Below, one piece after another: positions 29,612 through 38,408 of a DNA stretch of 64,000 bases. Source of the stretch: Lachnospiraceae bacterium UBA1818. Lineage in GTDB: Bacteria; Bacillota; Clostridia; Lachnospirales; Lachnospiraceae. Both the position numbers and the translations under genes were made by a program. Positions within the stretch are counted from its first letter, which is position 1; each line of letters starts with the position of its first letter. The notes beneath the pieces are model-generated. The model did no database searches. It had not been told where the DNA came from and saw only the letters and a program-made list of their open reading frames with translations. The stretch is taken from assembly GCA_904419285.1 (NCBI GenBank), contig CAJFQZ010000002.1, positions 1 through 64,000 of the forward strand, in the 5' to 3' direction.

Positions 29612-29627
29612 GATGTGTTCCTATAAT
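29599..29627 (+). promoter_or_regulatory. Consensus promoter of the DUF2975 operon
   Basis: TTGACA (29599-29604) and TATAAT (29622-29627) with a 17-base spacer, a perfect housekeeping sigma promoter, overlapping the third direct repeat. Confidence 0.85.
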
Positions 29628-29703
29628 TCAATCAAAGAAGAGAGAAAGAGCGCTCCATTCTGTCAGATGGATATGAATGGAACAATAGAAAGGAGCAGAC
29701 AGT

Positions 29704-30156
29704 ATGAGACAGAGCAGACTTATTTCTTTTACAAAGTATTTTCTTGATTTTATGTTTTTTTCGGGGATTCTGGTGGAGGTATCGCTCCCGTTTTCATTGA
29801 AGATGCTTGGGGAGTATTACTGGAAGGAGATGGCGGAGCAGTACTGGCCGATGCTGATCATTTTCGGGCTGTCCGGGATCTGCGGACTTATTATCGTGTA
29901 TCAGCTCAGAAAAATGATGAAAACTGTGGTGAAACGGGAATGTTTTGTGGATAACAATACGAAAAGTCTGAGCACAATGGGAAAAGTAAGTTTTGTTATC
30001 ACAGTACTTTTTATAGTAAAGTGTATCCTTCTTCCCACGCCGGCGTCTTTTGTCATCGTGCTGACATTTTTTATCGCCGGAGTTTTCAGCCACGTTCTGA
30101 GCCTTGTGTTCGAGGAGGCGGTCCGGTTTAAAGAAGAAAATGATCTGACGATATAG
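29704..30156 (+). CDS. DUF2975 membrane protein
   Basis: 150 residues with four predicted membrane segments (about 12-32, 48-66, 95-112 and 116-136). The cytoplasmic loop contains KTVVKRECFVDNNTKSLSTMG, similar to the VxxGxxFxxxNxxxL segment of DUF2975 proteins. In many Firmicutes such genes are paired with a small XRE regulator, as here 13 bases downstream. Function unknown; a membrane sensor or immunity role is a guess. It is the first gene behind the phased repeats and the strong promoter. Confidence 0.78.
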   Translation: MRQSRLISFTKYFLDFMFFSGILVEVSLPFSLKMLGEYYWKEMAEQYWPMLIIFGLSGICGLIIVYQLRKMMKTVVKRECFVDNNTKSLSTMGKVSFVITVLFIVKCILLPTPASFVIVLTFFIAGVFSHVLSLVFEEAVRFKEENDLTI

Positions 30157-30168
30157 GGAGGCGGGAAA

Positions 30169-30387
30169 ATGGCTATAATAGTGAATCTTGATGTTATGAT
30201 GGCAAAAAGAAAAATGAGTGTGACGGAGCTGGCAAACCGGGTAGACATCACCATGGCAAACCTTTCGATCCTGAAGAATAATAAGGCGAAGGCAGTGAGG
30301 TTTACAACGCTGGACGCCATATGCAGAGTTCTGGAATGTCAGCCGGGAGATATCCTGGAATATGTGGAGGATGATGAGGATGAATGA
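30169..30387 (+). CDS. Small XRE-type DNA-binding regulator (YozG-like)
   Basis: 72 residues, a single Cro/C1-type helix-turn-helix: MAKRKMSVTELANRVDITMANLSILKNNKAKAVRFTTLDAICRVLECQPGDILEYVEDD. This is the short regulator family typified by YozG. It probably represses its own operon, and the three phased repeats over the promoter are plausible binding sites. The ribosome binding site is GGGAGGCGGG. Its end overlaps the next gene by eight bases. Confidence 0.85.
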   Translation: MAIIVNLDVMMAKRKMSVTELANRVDITMANLSILKNNKAKAVRFTTLDAICRVLECQPGDILEYVEDDEDE

Positions 30388-31876
30388 GGTATATATCCGG
30401 AAAATGAAAGAAGATGAGATGTGGTTCCTGAAGATGAGCATTCTGTTCGGACTCCTGTTTACGTTCTGTATTTACAGAAATCTTTCGGGGCTCCTGTTCG
30501 CGGTACTCGTCCCGGCGCTGATCTTGTTTGCAGTAAAGTTCCTGGGCAGAGCGGGGGTGCGGGTGAAAAAAGATTCCGCGTGGTATTTTGCGGGGATCGT
30601 CCTTCTGGGAGTGTCCACCTGTCTTACTGCAAACGGATTTTTCCACTTTTTCAACATCCTGGGAATCCTCCTTCTGTTCATGGCTGCGATGGTGCATCAG
30701 TTTTATAATGACAGTGAATGGGGATTTGCAGAATATGTGAAAAAGTTCTTTATTCTGGCCGGAACCTGCATCGCTTCAGCAGGGGAGCCGTTCAAGGTAA
30801 AGCTCAGAAGGAATTCCGCGCACGGACGGGAGCAGAAGGAAAGCAGACGGAACGCGAAGGCTGCAGCAGCAGGAATTGCGGCCGCAGCGCTTTTTCTGAT
30901 CGTGGTCATGCCGCTTTTGGTTATGTCTGATAAGATATTCTCTGAATTTTTCTACCGGTTCTTCGGATATCTGGATCTGAGTTATCTGATCGAAAATGTG
31001 GATATTGAGAATATCGTGGGGATAACTTTCACTTTTTTCATCGGGACTGTCGGTATCTATGCGTTTTTTGCCGCCGTATTCCGGATGAACCTGCAGGGAA
31101 AGGAGGAGATGAGGAAAGGCAGCGTCAATCCGGTGACAGGGATCACGTTTACCGGCATACTTGCTGTGATCTATGTGCTCTATTCCATGATCCAGATCGT
31201 CTTTCTGTTCCTGAGACTTGGAGACGCCCTGCCGGACGGGATGACTTATTCACAGTATGCACATCAGGGATTCTGGCAGCTTCTGTTCGTAAGTATCATT
31301 AATTTTCTGGCAGTGCTGGTCTGTATGCAGGTGTTCGGGGAAAATAAGATCCTGGAGATCCTGCTGTGTGTTATCTCAGTATGTACCTGCGTGATGATCC
31401 TCTCGGCGGCATACCGGATGCTGCTCTATGTGGAAGAATATGATCTGACCTTCCTTAGAGTGCTCGTCCTGTGGTTCCTGGCAGTGCTCATGCTGATCTT
31501 TTTCGGAGTCATACACAGCATCTTCCACAGAAAATTTATGCTGTTCCGGTACATCATGCTGATCGTATCCGTAATGTACATCGGTTTTTCTTTCAGTCAT
31601 GCGGACCGGATCATTGCCGGTTATAACATCGCAAATACAGAAAGTATGAATCAGGAGGATGTCTGTTACTTGATCTATGGACTTTCTGATGATGCGGCTC
31701 CGGAGATCGCAAAGCTGAGCGAAAAGAATCTGGAAAATCTGGGAATGCTCCGGGACGTGGATAATTATTTTTATGAGATCAATGAGGAATACAGAAATAT
31801 GGGTGTGAGGAGCTGGAATTTTTCAGGGAGCAGTGCGCTGGATGCGGCTGCAAGCTGGCAGGAAAAGAGGGAATAA
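30380..31876 (+). CDS. Polytopic membrane protein, DUF4153/DUF4173-like
   Basis: About 498 residues with 10-12 predicted membrane segments and short loops. The segment GMTYSQYAHQGFWQLLFVSIINF is close to the SxxEYAxxGFWxL signature of DUF4173/DUF4153 proteins. The last 80 residues are soluble (ANTESMNQEDVCYLIYGLSDDAAPEIAKL). I chose ATG 30380, nine bases after GGAGG, over ATG 30362. It is the third gene of the DUF2975-XRE operon, with an eight-base overlap. Function unknown. Confidence 0.7.
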   Translation: MNEVYIRKMKEDEMWFLKMSILFGLLFTFCIYRNLSGLLFAVLVPALILFAVKFLGRAGVRVKKDSAWYFAGIVLLGVSTCLTANGFFHFFNILGILLLFMAAMVHQFYNDSEWGFAEYVKKFFILAGTCIASAGEPFKVKLRRNSAHGREQKESRRNAKAAAAGIAAAALFLIVVMPLLVMSDKIFSEFFYRFFGYLDLSYLIENVDIENIVGITFTFFIGTVGIYAFFAAVFRMNLQGKEEMRKGSVNPVTGITFTGILAVIYVLYSMIQIVFLFLRLGDALPDGMTYSQYAHQGFWQLLFVSIINFLAVLVCMQVFGENKILEILLCVISVCTCVMILSAAYRMLLYVEEYDLTFLRVLVLWFLAVLMLIFFGVIHSIFHRKFMLFRYIMLIVSVMYIGFSFSHADRIIAGYNIANTESMNQEDVCYLIYGLSDDAAPEIAKLSEKNLENLGMLRDVDNYFYEINEEYRNMGVRSWNFSGSSALDAAASWQEKRE

Positions 31877-31930
31877 TCGTCCTTGCGGAAGAATAGAATA
31901 GAGTAGAGCAGGAGAAGGGAAGCATGTTGG

Positions 31931-32140
31931 ATGGAAAAGAAGTTTGTATCAGAGGTCATCAATTTTTTTATCAGGGCGATCGTAGGAATGACGCTGATCT
32001 TTTTCATCAATCAGTTCGTGATTCCCGATGACTCTTCAATTAATGTGGGACTCAATGCGCTCTCCTTTTTGACGTCGGGAAGCCTTGGAATTCCAGGGGT
32101 CTGCCTGCTCTACGGGATCGTATGCTACAAGATTTTGTGA
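31931..32140 (+). CDS. bofA: BofA-like pro-sigma-K processing inhibitor family protein
   Basis: 69 residues with two hydrophobic segments. The C-terminal half, NVGLNALSFLTSGSLGIPGVCLLYGIV, matches the BofA pattern of a glycine-rich turn GxLGIPGV between membrane helices. In Bacillus BofA holds the SpoIVFB protease inactive during sporulation and its gene lies beside recR; here it is about 20 kb from recR. Start ATG 31931 follows GGAGAAGGGAAGC. A hairpin covering the stop codon (32130-32156) lacks a clear T-run. Confidence 0.75.
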   Translation: MEKKFVSEVINFFIRAIVGMTLIFFINQFVIPDDSSINVGLNALSFLTSGSLGIPGVCLLYGIVCYKIL

Positions 32141-32176
32141 CTATTTTACAAAATCTAAAAAGTTTTATTTTCAGTC

Positions 32177-32205
32177 TGGACAAACGAAAACTGTCTGGTT
32201 ATAAT
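32177..32205 (+). promoter_or_regulatory. Probable promoter of the Tad pilus operon
   Basis: TGGACA (32177-32182) and TATAAT (32200-32205) with a 17-base spacer. It lies 170 bp before the first tad gene, leaving a leader (32212-32374) in which I see no clear gene. Confidence 0.7.
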
Positions 32206-32374
32206 GCGTCTTACACAGCAGAGTTCCATCTGCTGGAGCATCCGTCTTCGGGGGAGGACGGTGTATCGAAGAGCCGGAAAGAGAAAAACGGCTGTCGTGT
32301 ATTTTTATTCGGGCTGCATGATCGCAGCGATTTTCAAATCTATGCAGATTAAGAAAACAGAAGAAAAAGGAAGA

Positions 32375-33346
32375 ATGGTGCATCTGGTGATATGCGACGT
32401 TCAGTCTTCCTATGCGGAGAAGCTTCTCAGGATCCTTGCAGAACGGCTCCCTGATGCGTATGAATTCCATCTCTTTTGTGATATTGAGAAGCTGAAGGGC
32501 TTTTCCGAGAGAGCTCCGTCTGACATTCTTCTGATCGGGGAAGAGTTCTCTGAAGAAGACAGAAGAAGGATCCCCGCAGATAAGAAGTTCCTGCTGACAG
32601 GAATACGGGACGGGCCTGACTGTGAGGAAATTCCGGTCTTTCGGTATCAGTCTGCGGACAGGATCATCGAGAATATCTTTTCGCAGAGAAATGAAAGAGA
32701 GGATCCCATAGTAAAAGTGAGGGCAGAACTGTCCGGAAAGAAAAAAAGTCATGTGCAGACAGGAATGAAAGGACTGATCGGAGTCTATTCGCCGGTCCAC
32801 CGGATCGGAAAGACAAGGTTTGCCCTGCGCCTGGGAAGACAGCTTGCTGAAAAGACAGAGGTGCTCTATCTGAACATGGAAGGATATGCCGGAGGAAGCT
32901 ATTATTTCTCGGAGGATCAGGAGATGAATCTGGGGGATCTGCTCTACTTTATGAGACAGGAGAACAGCAGTCCCGGGATCAGAATCAGCGCGATGACGGG
33001 AAAAATGGATGGTATGGATTATATCATGCCGATGAAACACGAGCAGGATCTTCGGAATGTGAAGGCGGAAGAATGGATCCGGATGCTGGATATGATCCTT
33101 GAGAAGTGCGTCTATGAAGTTGTCATCCTTGATCTTGGCGACGGCATTGAAGGCCTGTATGACATTCTGAGAAAGTGCGCGAGAGTGTATACACTCTACA
33201 TTGAGGAGGGCGCCGCGGCCGCGAAAATAGAGCAGTATGAGCAGAACCTGAGGTCAGCCGGATATGGAGATGTTCTGGACCGCACGGTGAAGAAAAGGGC
33301 GAAGCGGAACAGGACCTCGGAAGAAAAGGGAGCGGAAGATTTATGA
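32375..33346 (+). CDS. tadZ: TadZ/CpaE-like pilus assembly ATPase
   Basis: About 323 residues from ATG 32375 (MVHLVICDVQSSYAEKLL). An N-terminal receiver-like domain (to about 115) precedes a ParA/MinD-type domain: the Walker A region reads IGVYSPVHRIGKTRFALRLGRQLA, a degenerate version of KGGVGKT, and Walker B is VVILDLGDGIEGLYDIL. TadZ places the Tad machine in the cell. An upstream in-frame start at 32204 is rejected because it overlaps the promoter -10 box and has no ribosome binding site, while AAGGAAG precedes 32375. Its stop overlaps tadA by four bases. Confidence 0.82.
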   Translation: MVHLVICDVQSSYAEKLLRILAERLPDAYEFHLFCDIEKLKGFSERAPSDILLIGEEFSEEDRRRIPADKKFLLTGIRDGPDCEEIPVFRYQSADRIIENIFSQRNEREDPIVKVRAELSGKKKSHVQTGMKGLIGVYSPVHRIGKTRFALRLGRQLAEKTEVLYLNMEGYAGGSYYFSEDQEMNLGDLLYFMRQENSSPGIRISAMTGKMDGMDYIMPMKHEQDLRNVKAEEWIRMLDMILEKCVYEVVILDLGDGIEGLYDILRKCARVYTLYIEEGAAAAKIEQYEQNLRSAGYGDVLDRTVKKRAKRNRTSEEKGAEDL

Positions 33347-34557
33347 GAGGAGCAGAGCAGTTCTATGAGCAGATCATGCACCGGATGGATCTGACAAAAG
33401 AGACTGAGGATGAGGAGCTTCAGGAGATCATCCGCAGTGTGATCGAGGATGCGGGGCGAAGAGAGTACATTCCCCTGAATGAGAAGATACGGATCAGCAG
33501 GGAGCTTTTCAATGCATTCCGAAAGCTCGATATCCTTCAGGAACTGATCGAGGATGATGAGATCACAGAGATCATGGTCAATGGTACGGACAATATCTTC
33601 TATGAGAAGGAGGGAAGGCTTTTCCGTTCAGAACGCAGGTTTCTCTCGGAAAGCCGGCTAGATGATGTGATACAGCAGATCGTGGGAGAGACGAACCGGT
33701 ATGTCAATGAGTCTTCGCCCATCGCAGACGCACGTCTCAGAGACGGATCCCGCGTCAATGTAGTTCTGAAACCGGCAGCGGTCAACGGCCCGATCCTCAC
33801 CATAAGGAAATTTCCGGCAAACGCTGTCACAATGGAGCGCCTGATATCGCTGGGGAGCCTGACGGAAGAAGCGGCGCAGTTCTTAAAAAGGCTGGTGCGC
33901 GCGAAATATAATATTTTCATCAGCGGAGGAACAGGTGCGGGTAAGACCACATTTCTCAATGCGCTTTCGGACTTTATCCCCAAAGGTGAGCGGATCATCA
34001 CCATAGAGGACAATGCGGAACTTCAGATCCAGGGTGTGGAGAACCTGGTCCGGCTGGAGGCGCGGGAGCCCAATCTGGAGGGAGAAGGAGCGGTCACAAT
34101 ACGGGATCTGATCAGGTCGGCTCTAAGGATGCGGCCGGACAGGATCATCGTGGGAGAAGTCAGAGGCGAGGAGACGGTGGATATGATCTCTTCCGCCATG
34201 CTGAACGGACACAGCGGGTCCATGTCCACAGGGCATGCCAACAGTGCGGAGGATATGCTTCACAGACTTGAGACTATGATGATGATGGGAATCGATCTCC
34301 CGCTTCAGGCGATCCAGAGGCAGATCGCTTCTGCGCTGGATATCATCATCCATCTCGGGAGGCTGAGAGACCGGTCAAGAAGAGTGATTCAGATTGCAGA
34401 GGTAGACGGAATGGAAAACGGGAGAGTCTGCACGAGAGTGCTCTATGAATTCAGGGAGGAGGGAACAGAAAATGAAAAGATTAAAGGAAGTCTTATGAAG
34501 GTCAATGATCTCAAAAATAAAGAGAAACTCATGGCTGCAGGATATCAGGATGGGTGA
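33343..34557 (+). CDS. tadA: Tad pilus secretion ATPase TadA (CpaF)
   Basis: 404 residues. The N-terminal domain (to about 150) is followed by the type II/IV secretion ATPase core: Walker A ISGGTGAGKTTFLNAL near 195-210, the Asp box ERIITIEDNAELQI, Walker B PDRIIVGEVRGEETVDMISSAMLNGHSGSMSTGHANS with the His box. It powers Flp pilus extension and probably retraction at the inner face of the membrane. Overlaps tadZ upstream and tadB downstream. Confidence 0.94.
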   Translation: MRGAEQFYEQIMHRMDLTKETEDEELQEIIRSVIEDAGRREYIPLNEKIRISRELFNAFRKLDILQELIEDDEITEIMVNGTDNIFYEKEGRLFRSERRFLSESRLDDVIQQIVGETNRYVNESSPIADARLRDGSRVNVVLKPAAVNGPILTIRKFPANAVTMERLISLGSLTEEAAQFLKRLVRAKYNIFISGGTGAGKTTFLNALSDFIPKGERIITIEDNAELQIQGVENLVRLEAREPNLEGEGAVTIRDLIRSALRMRPDRIIVGEVRGEETVDMISSAMLNGHSGSMSTGHANSAEDMLHRLETMMMMGIDLPLQAIQRQIASALDIIIHLGRLRDRSRRVIQIAEVDGMENGRVCTRVLYEFREEGTENEKIKGSLMKVNDLKNKEKLMAAGYQDG

Positions 34558-35260
34558 GTATGCTGCCGGGGCCGTAAGATGGATCCTCATACTGGGAGCT
34601 GTCCTCTACCTTTTTTATGAATCTCTTGTTCCTGCGGTGTTTCTGATTCCACTGTCCTGGATCTATGTCCGGGAATGGCTGGAAGATACTGCGAAAAAGA
34701 AGGAGGAAGAGTTCCGGAATCAGTTCAGAGACAGCATTCAGGCGATGGCATCGGCACTGAAGGCGGGATATTCGGTCGAGAATGCCATCCGCGAGGTGAA
34801 TCGGGAGCTTGCACCCATGTACGGAGAGGACACAAGGATCAGAAGGGAATATAAGATTATGTCGGGGCAGCTTGAGATGAATGCGCCGGCCGAGCAGGTG
34901 CTCAGAGAGTTCGCGGAGAGAGCAGGCCAGGAAGATGTAGAGAGCTTTGTACATGTTTTTGCGGCAGCAAAAAAGAGCGGCGGTGACAGTATCGCGATCA
35001 TAAGAAATTCAGTTAAGATCATCAGTGAAAAGATTGATACAGAGAAAGAGATACAGACCATGCTTGCGGCTAAAAAGCTGGAATTTGATCTTATGTGTGT
35101 GATCCCGTTCGGGATCATCCTGTACATGAAGCTGACCTTCCGGGAATTTATCGGGATCCTGTATGGAAATCTTACGGGAGCCGCTGTTATGAGCTGCTGT
35201 CTTCTCCTGTATCTGGCGGCATACCGGCTTGGTAGGAAGATTATAAAAATTGAAGTTTAG
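34550..35260 (+). CDS. tadB: Tad pilus platform protein TadB
   Basis: About 236 residues. Membrane segments at about 8-40, 180-200 and 205-225 flank a GspF-type cytoplasmic domain with FRDSIQAMASALKAGYSVENAIREVNREL and EDVESFVHVFAAAKKSGGD. It forms the inner-membrane platform with TadC. I chose ATG 34550, seven bases after AGGA and overlapping the tadA stop by eight bases; ATG 34505 is possible but badly spaced. Confidence 0.88.
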   Translation: MGEYAAGAVRWILILGAVLYLFYESLVPAVFLIPLSWIYVREWLEDTAKKKEEEFRNQFRDSIQAMASALKAGYSVENAIREVNRELAPMYGEDTRIRREYKIMSGQLEMNAPAEQVLREFAERAGQEDVESFVHVFAAAKKSGGDSIAIIRNSVKIISEKIDTEKEIQTMLAAKKLEFDLMCVIPFGIILYMKLTFREFIGILYGNLTGAAVMSCCLLLYLAAYRLGRKIIKIEV

Positions 35261-35291
35261 AATGGAAATATATTCGGAAAAAGGCGGGAAC

Positions 35292-36545
35292 ATGAAGAAA
35301 AAAAGAAAGAACGCTTTTCAGGAACATCCTGTTTATATCAGGGCAGGACTGATCTTTGCGGCGTCATCTGTCTGCTGTGCGGCTGTCTTTGTCTGGGATA
35401 ACAGCAGGGAGCTGGAGACGGACGGAGCGGGAAGGAAGATCATATTAAGAGAAGGATACGGCGATGATGAGAGTACCCGGAGACTCCAGGTAAGGATCGG
35501 AGACCTGAAGGAGACAGTGGATGTGACAGTATCCGGGCAGACATATACAGAAGCGGGGGCGGAGCAGGTTTTCAGCCGGGCTGCGAAACAGCTTGAAAAG
35601 ATGATTCTGGGAGAAAATGAAAGCCTGGATGAGGTACGGGTGGATCTGGACCTGGTCACTGAGATTCCGGAGTATGGGATATCGGTCTCCTGGGAGTCAG
35701 AGGATTACTCAGTCATAGATATGCAGGGAAAGCTGTATCAGGAGGAGCTGACGGAGGACGGAACACTTGTTAAGCTGACGGCTGTTCTCAGATGTGGAGA
35801 GGAACAGGCGGCCCATGAATTCTATGTCCGAGTGTATCCTCCCAGGCTGGAAGGAAGAGAGAAGAAGAGGCAGGAGCTTGACGAGAAACTGAAGAAAGCA
35901 GATGAGCAGGATCGAAAGGAAAATTGTCTTGTGCTTCCGGACAGAATCGGAGAAGAGAAGGCGGAGTGGAGTTATGCGGCAGAGACGAGGGCGTTTGGTA
36001 TTCTTATCCTGGGAGCCGGGGCAAGCGTGATGCTCTGTGTCTCTGAGAGCCAGAGAAAGAAGGAAGAAGAAAAGAAAACAGTCATCCAGATGAAGACGGA
36101 TTATCCTCTGATCATCAATAAATTCGCTCTTTATATCGGAGCGGGGATGACGATCCGGAGAGCGTGGTTCTGTATCGCGCAGGATTATGAGAAAAACAGA
36201 GAGCGGACAGGAAAGAGAAAAGCATATGAAGAGATGGCAGCTGCCATGTACCAGATCAGGGCAGGAGGTTCAGAAGGAGAATGTTATGAAAGCTGCGGGG
36301 CAAGGTGCGGAATTTCCTCCTACCGGAAGTTCGGGATGCTTCTTTCTCAGAATCTGAGAAAGGGACCAAGAGGAATCACAGAGCTTCTGAGGCGGGAGTC
36401 GGAGGAAGCGTTTGAAGAGCGGATGAATCAGGCGAAGAAACTGGGAGAAGAGGCAGGAACCAAGCTGATGATCCCCATGTTCCTCATGCTGGCAGTAGTC
36501 TTTCTCATCGTGATGGTGCCGGCGCTGCTCTCGATACAGATTTAA
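35292..36545 (+). CDS. tadC: TadC-like platform protein with an extracytoplasmic Ig-like domain
   Basis: About 417 residues, longer than a normal TadC (about 300). After a first membrane segment (about 18-35) comes an external region of roughly 170 residues. Its part GISVSWESEDYSVIDMQGKLYQEEL ending in EFYVRVYPP fits the atrophied bacterial Ig-like repeat pattern (IxWxSxxxxVIxxxG...FxVxV). A second membrane segment (about 235-255) leads into the GspF-type domain (LIINKFALYIGAGMTIRRAWFCIAQDY, RKFGMLLSQNLRKGPRGITELLRRE) and a last helix at 395-415. ATG 35292 follows AAGGCGGG. Confidence 0.82.
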   Translation: MKKKRKNAFQEHPVYIRAGLIFAASSVCCAAVFVWDNSRELETDGAGRKIILREGYGDDESTRRLQVRIGDLKETVDVTVSGQTYTEAGAEQVFSRAAKQLEKMILGENESLDEVRVDLDLVTEIPEYGISVSWESEDYSVIDMQGKLYQEELTEDGTLVKLTAVLRCGEEQAAHEFYVRVYPPRLEGREKKRQELDEKLKKADEQDRKENCLVLPDRIGEEKAEWSYAAETRAFGILILGAGASVMLCVSESQRKKEEEKKTVIQMKTDYPLIINKFALYIGAGMTIRRAWFCIAQDYEKNRERTGKRKAYEEMAAAMYQIRAGGSEGECYESCGARCGISSYRKFGMLLSQNLRKGPRGITELLRRESEEAFEERMNQAKKLGEEAGTKLMIPMFLMLAVVFLIVMVPALLSIQI

Positions 36546-36597
36546 AAGAAACTGAAAAAAGCGAATATCCATAGAAAAGAAAGGTGGAGGGAGAGCT

Positions 36598-36819
36598 ATG
36601 AAAGCAGAAGTGGGCAAGATGAAGCAGATGATCTCAAGCGGCATGAGGAGAGCAAAAGATTTTTTTATGAGGCGCAGATATGTTTCCGGTGTGACTGTGA
36701 TCGAGATGGTGCTGATCCTCGTTATTATCATCGCACTGCTTCTGATCTTCAAAAATCAGCTGATCAGCCTGATCAACACGATCTTTGACAAGATCACTTC
36801 GGAGAGTGCGGGAATCTGA
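36598..36819 (+). CDS. flp: Flp1 family type IVb pilin
   Basis: 73 residues. A basic leader ending MRRRYVSG is followed by a mature hydrophobic helix VTVIEMVLILVIIIALLLIFKNQL, with the conserved glutamate at position +5 after the cleavage glycine. This is the major pilin of Tad/Flp pili, cleaved by the prepilin peptidase at 39129-39602. Start follows GGTGGAGGGAGAGC, one of the best ribosome binding sites in the operon, as expected for an abundant subunit. Confidence 0.85.
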   Translation: MKAEVGKMKQMISSGMRRAKDFFMRRRYVSGVTVIEMVLILVIIIALLLIFKNQLISLINTIFDKITSESAGI

Positions 36820-36824
36820 GGGGT

Positions 36825-38240
36825 ATGAGAAAAGGAGAGATAACGGCGTTCCTGAGCATTGTATTTGTCCTTCTCCTCTCATTCGTCATGGGAATCCTGC
36901 AGGTATCTTCCGTACAGCGGTCGAAAAGTATAAGCCGACTTGCTGCTGACAGGGCAGTCTATTCTGTTTTCGGTGAATATCACCAGGGGCTGCTGGAAAA
37001 ATATCATGTATTTGCAGTTGATGGAAGCTACGGCACGGGAAGGTATGAAGAGGATAATCTGATCCGCCGGATGCACTATTATGGGACAGGCAGCATGGAG
37101 CATGAGATCACAGCAGTCCAGTATCTGACAGACAACAGCGCGCAGGCGTTCAGAGAACAGGTCCTGGAATATATGGAGCAGAGATACGGCGTGTCCCTGG
37201 TCAGAGACTATACCGGTATGACAGCCCGGTGGGAGGAGCAGGAGGTTCAGGGAAATGGAATGAAGGAAGAGCAGGAGAATGTGAGGGGACAGATTGAAAG
37301 TCTGGAGGAAAGAGGACAAGACACAGAAGAACTGACAGAAAGCGGGGAAAATCCATTCGCCTGTGTGGAGCAGATTGAGAAGAAAGGAATTCTCTCACTT
37401 GTCATGCCGGAAGAGATGACGCTGTCCGGCAGTGTCATCGACCTGGATACCCAGACTTCTTACCGGAGCCTGAGAAGGGGGAGAGGAGTTTTCCCTGCGA
37501 GGAAGGAGCTTGACGGACCGGAAGAACGGCTCCTGTTCAATGAGTATATTCTGAAGGAGTTTGAAAATGCAGCAGGAACAGAGGGACAGGAGCAGAGTGA
37601 GGAGAATGCCGGAGAAGAAGGTAAAACCCAGAAGTCTCTGAGCTATGAAGTGGAGTACATCCTCTCAGGGAAAGAGTCGGACAAGAAAAACCTGGAGTCC
37701 GTACTTCTGAAGATTTTTCTGATCCGGATGGCACTGAACTACAGTTTTCTTATGAATGACAGCGCAAAGCAGAGTGAAGCGGAGACGATCGCCTTAACCG
37801 TGTCTGCGATCCTTCTCATGCCGGAAGCGTCTGAAGGAATCAAGCAGGCAGTCCTTGCAGCGTGGGCGGCAGGAGAGAGCGTAATGGATCTGAGGGCTCT
37901 CCTCTCCGGTAAAAGGGCCGCCCTGGTAAAAAATTCAGAGAACTGGCAGCTTACTGCAGCGGCTCTGTTCCGGCTCGGGAGCGCTGAGGACAGTCACAAC
38001 GGAACTGATGCGGAGGGCGGCATGTCCTATGAAGATTATCTGAGGATGCTGCTGTTCCTGTCTGATCCGGATGATACGGCAATGAGGACCGTTGACAGAG
38101 CAGAGGAGAATCTTGTCTCTGAAGAAAAGGGAAAGCGCCTTTATGCTGATCAGTGTATTACAAAGCTGGAGATCCAGAATACAGCAGGTCTTTACGGAGA
38201 GATCACTTATGAGTTCCCGGTCTGCTTCGGATATCAGTGA
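36825..38240 (+). CDS. DUF5702 family protein of the Tad locus
   Basis: 471 residues. The N-terminus MRKGEITAFLSIVFVLLLSFVMGILQ is a pilin-like hydrophobic segment with the acidic residue before it, as in TadE/TadG-like pseudopilins. The rest is a large extracellular region with a Glu/Gln-rich stretch (about 130-175 and 240-265). The segment LLEKYHVFAVDGSYGTG is typical of DUF5702, a family that travels with Tad loci in Lachnospiraceae. It likely is a minor component of the pilus or its exit path. An inverted-repeat element starts 16 bases after the stop. Confidence 0.8.
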   Translation: MRKGEITAFLSIVFVLLLSFVMGILQVSSVQRSKSISRLAADRAVYSVFGEYHQGLLEKYHVFAVDGSYGTGRYEEDNLIRRMHYYGTGSMEHEITAVQYLTDNSAQAFREQVLEYMEQRYGVSLVRDYTGMTARWEEQEVQGNGMKEEQENVRGQIESLEERGQDTEELTESGENPFACVEQIEKKGILSLVMPEEMTLSGSVIDLDTQTSYRSLRRGRGVFPARKELDGPEERLLFNEYILKEFENAAGTEGQEQSEENAGEEGKTQKSLSYEVEYILSGKESDKKNLESVLLKIFLIRMALNYSFLMNDSAKQSEAETIALTVSAILLMPEASEGIKQAVLAAWAAGESVMDLRALLSGKRAALVKNSENWQLTAAALFRLGSAEDSHNGTDAEGGMSYEDYLRMLLFLSDPDDTAMRTVDRAEENLVSEEKGKRLYADQCITKLEIQNTAGLYGEITYEFPVCFGYQ

Positions 38241-38256
38241 TGTGAAAAAGTCCTGG

Positions 38257-38408
38257 CTTGTCTCCGGTGCAGATGCCCTTTCGTCTAAGCCATAATCCCT
38301 CGTATGGCAGCCCAAAATCTTAAGAAAGGAAAAATCGACTGTGATGGCACAATCCAATAAAAATACACCCAATCCAACCATTGAAAGGGCATCTGCACCG
38401 GAGACAAG
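38257..38408. repeat. Element with perfect 26-bp inverted repeats at the DUF5702/tadE junction
   Basis: Bases 38257-38282 and 38383-38408 are exact reverse complements, enclosing 100 bp. The right arm lies inside the tadE coding sequence and supplies its codons for ERASAPETR. The enclosed part contains the ribosome binding site and start codon of tadE. Both orientations of the inside keep an open frame into tadE: inverted, the protein would begin MVGLGVFLLDCAITVDF. It may be a short mobile palindromic element or an invertible switch. Confidence 0.85.

Noticed and set aside
32204-32374. Longer N-terminus for tadZ
   Set aside because: Overlaps a good promoter, lacks a ribosome binding site and adds residues not expected in the family.
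36825-38240. DUF5702 protein as an adhesin or toxin
   Set aside because: The pilin-like N-terminus and the Tad context explain it; no binding or toxin domain is visible.
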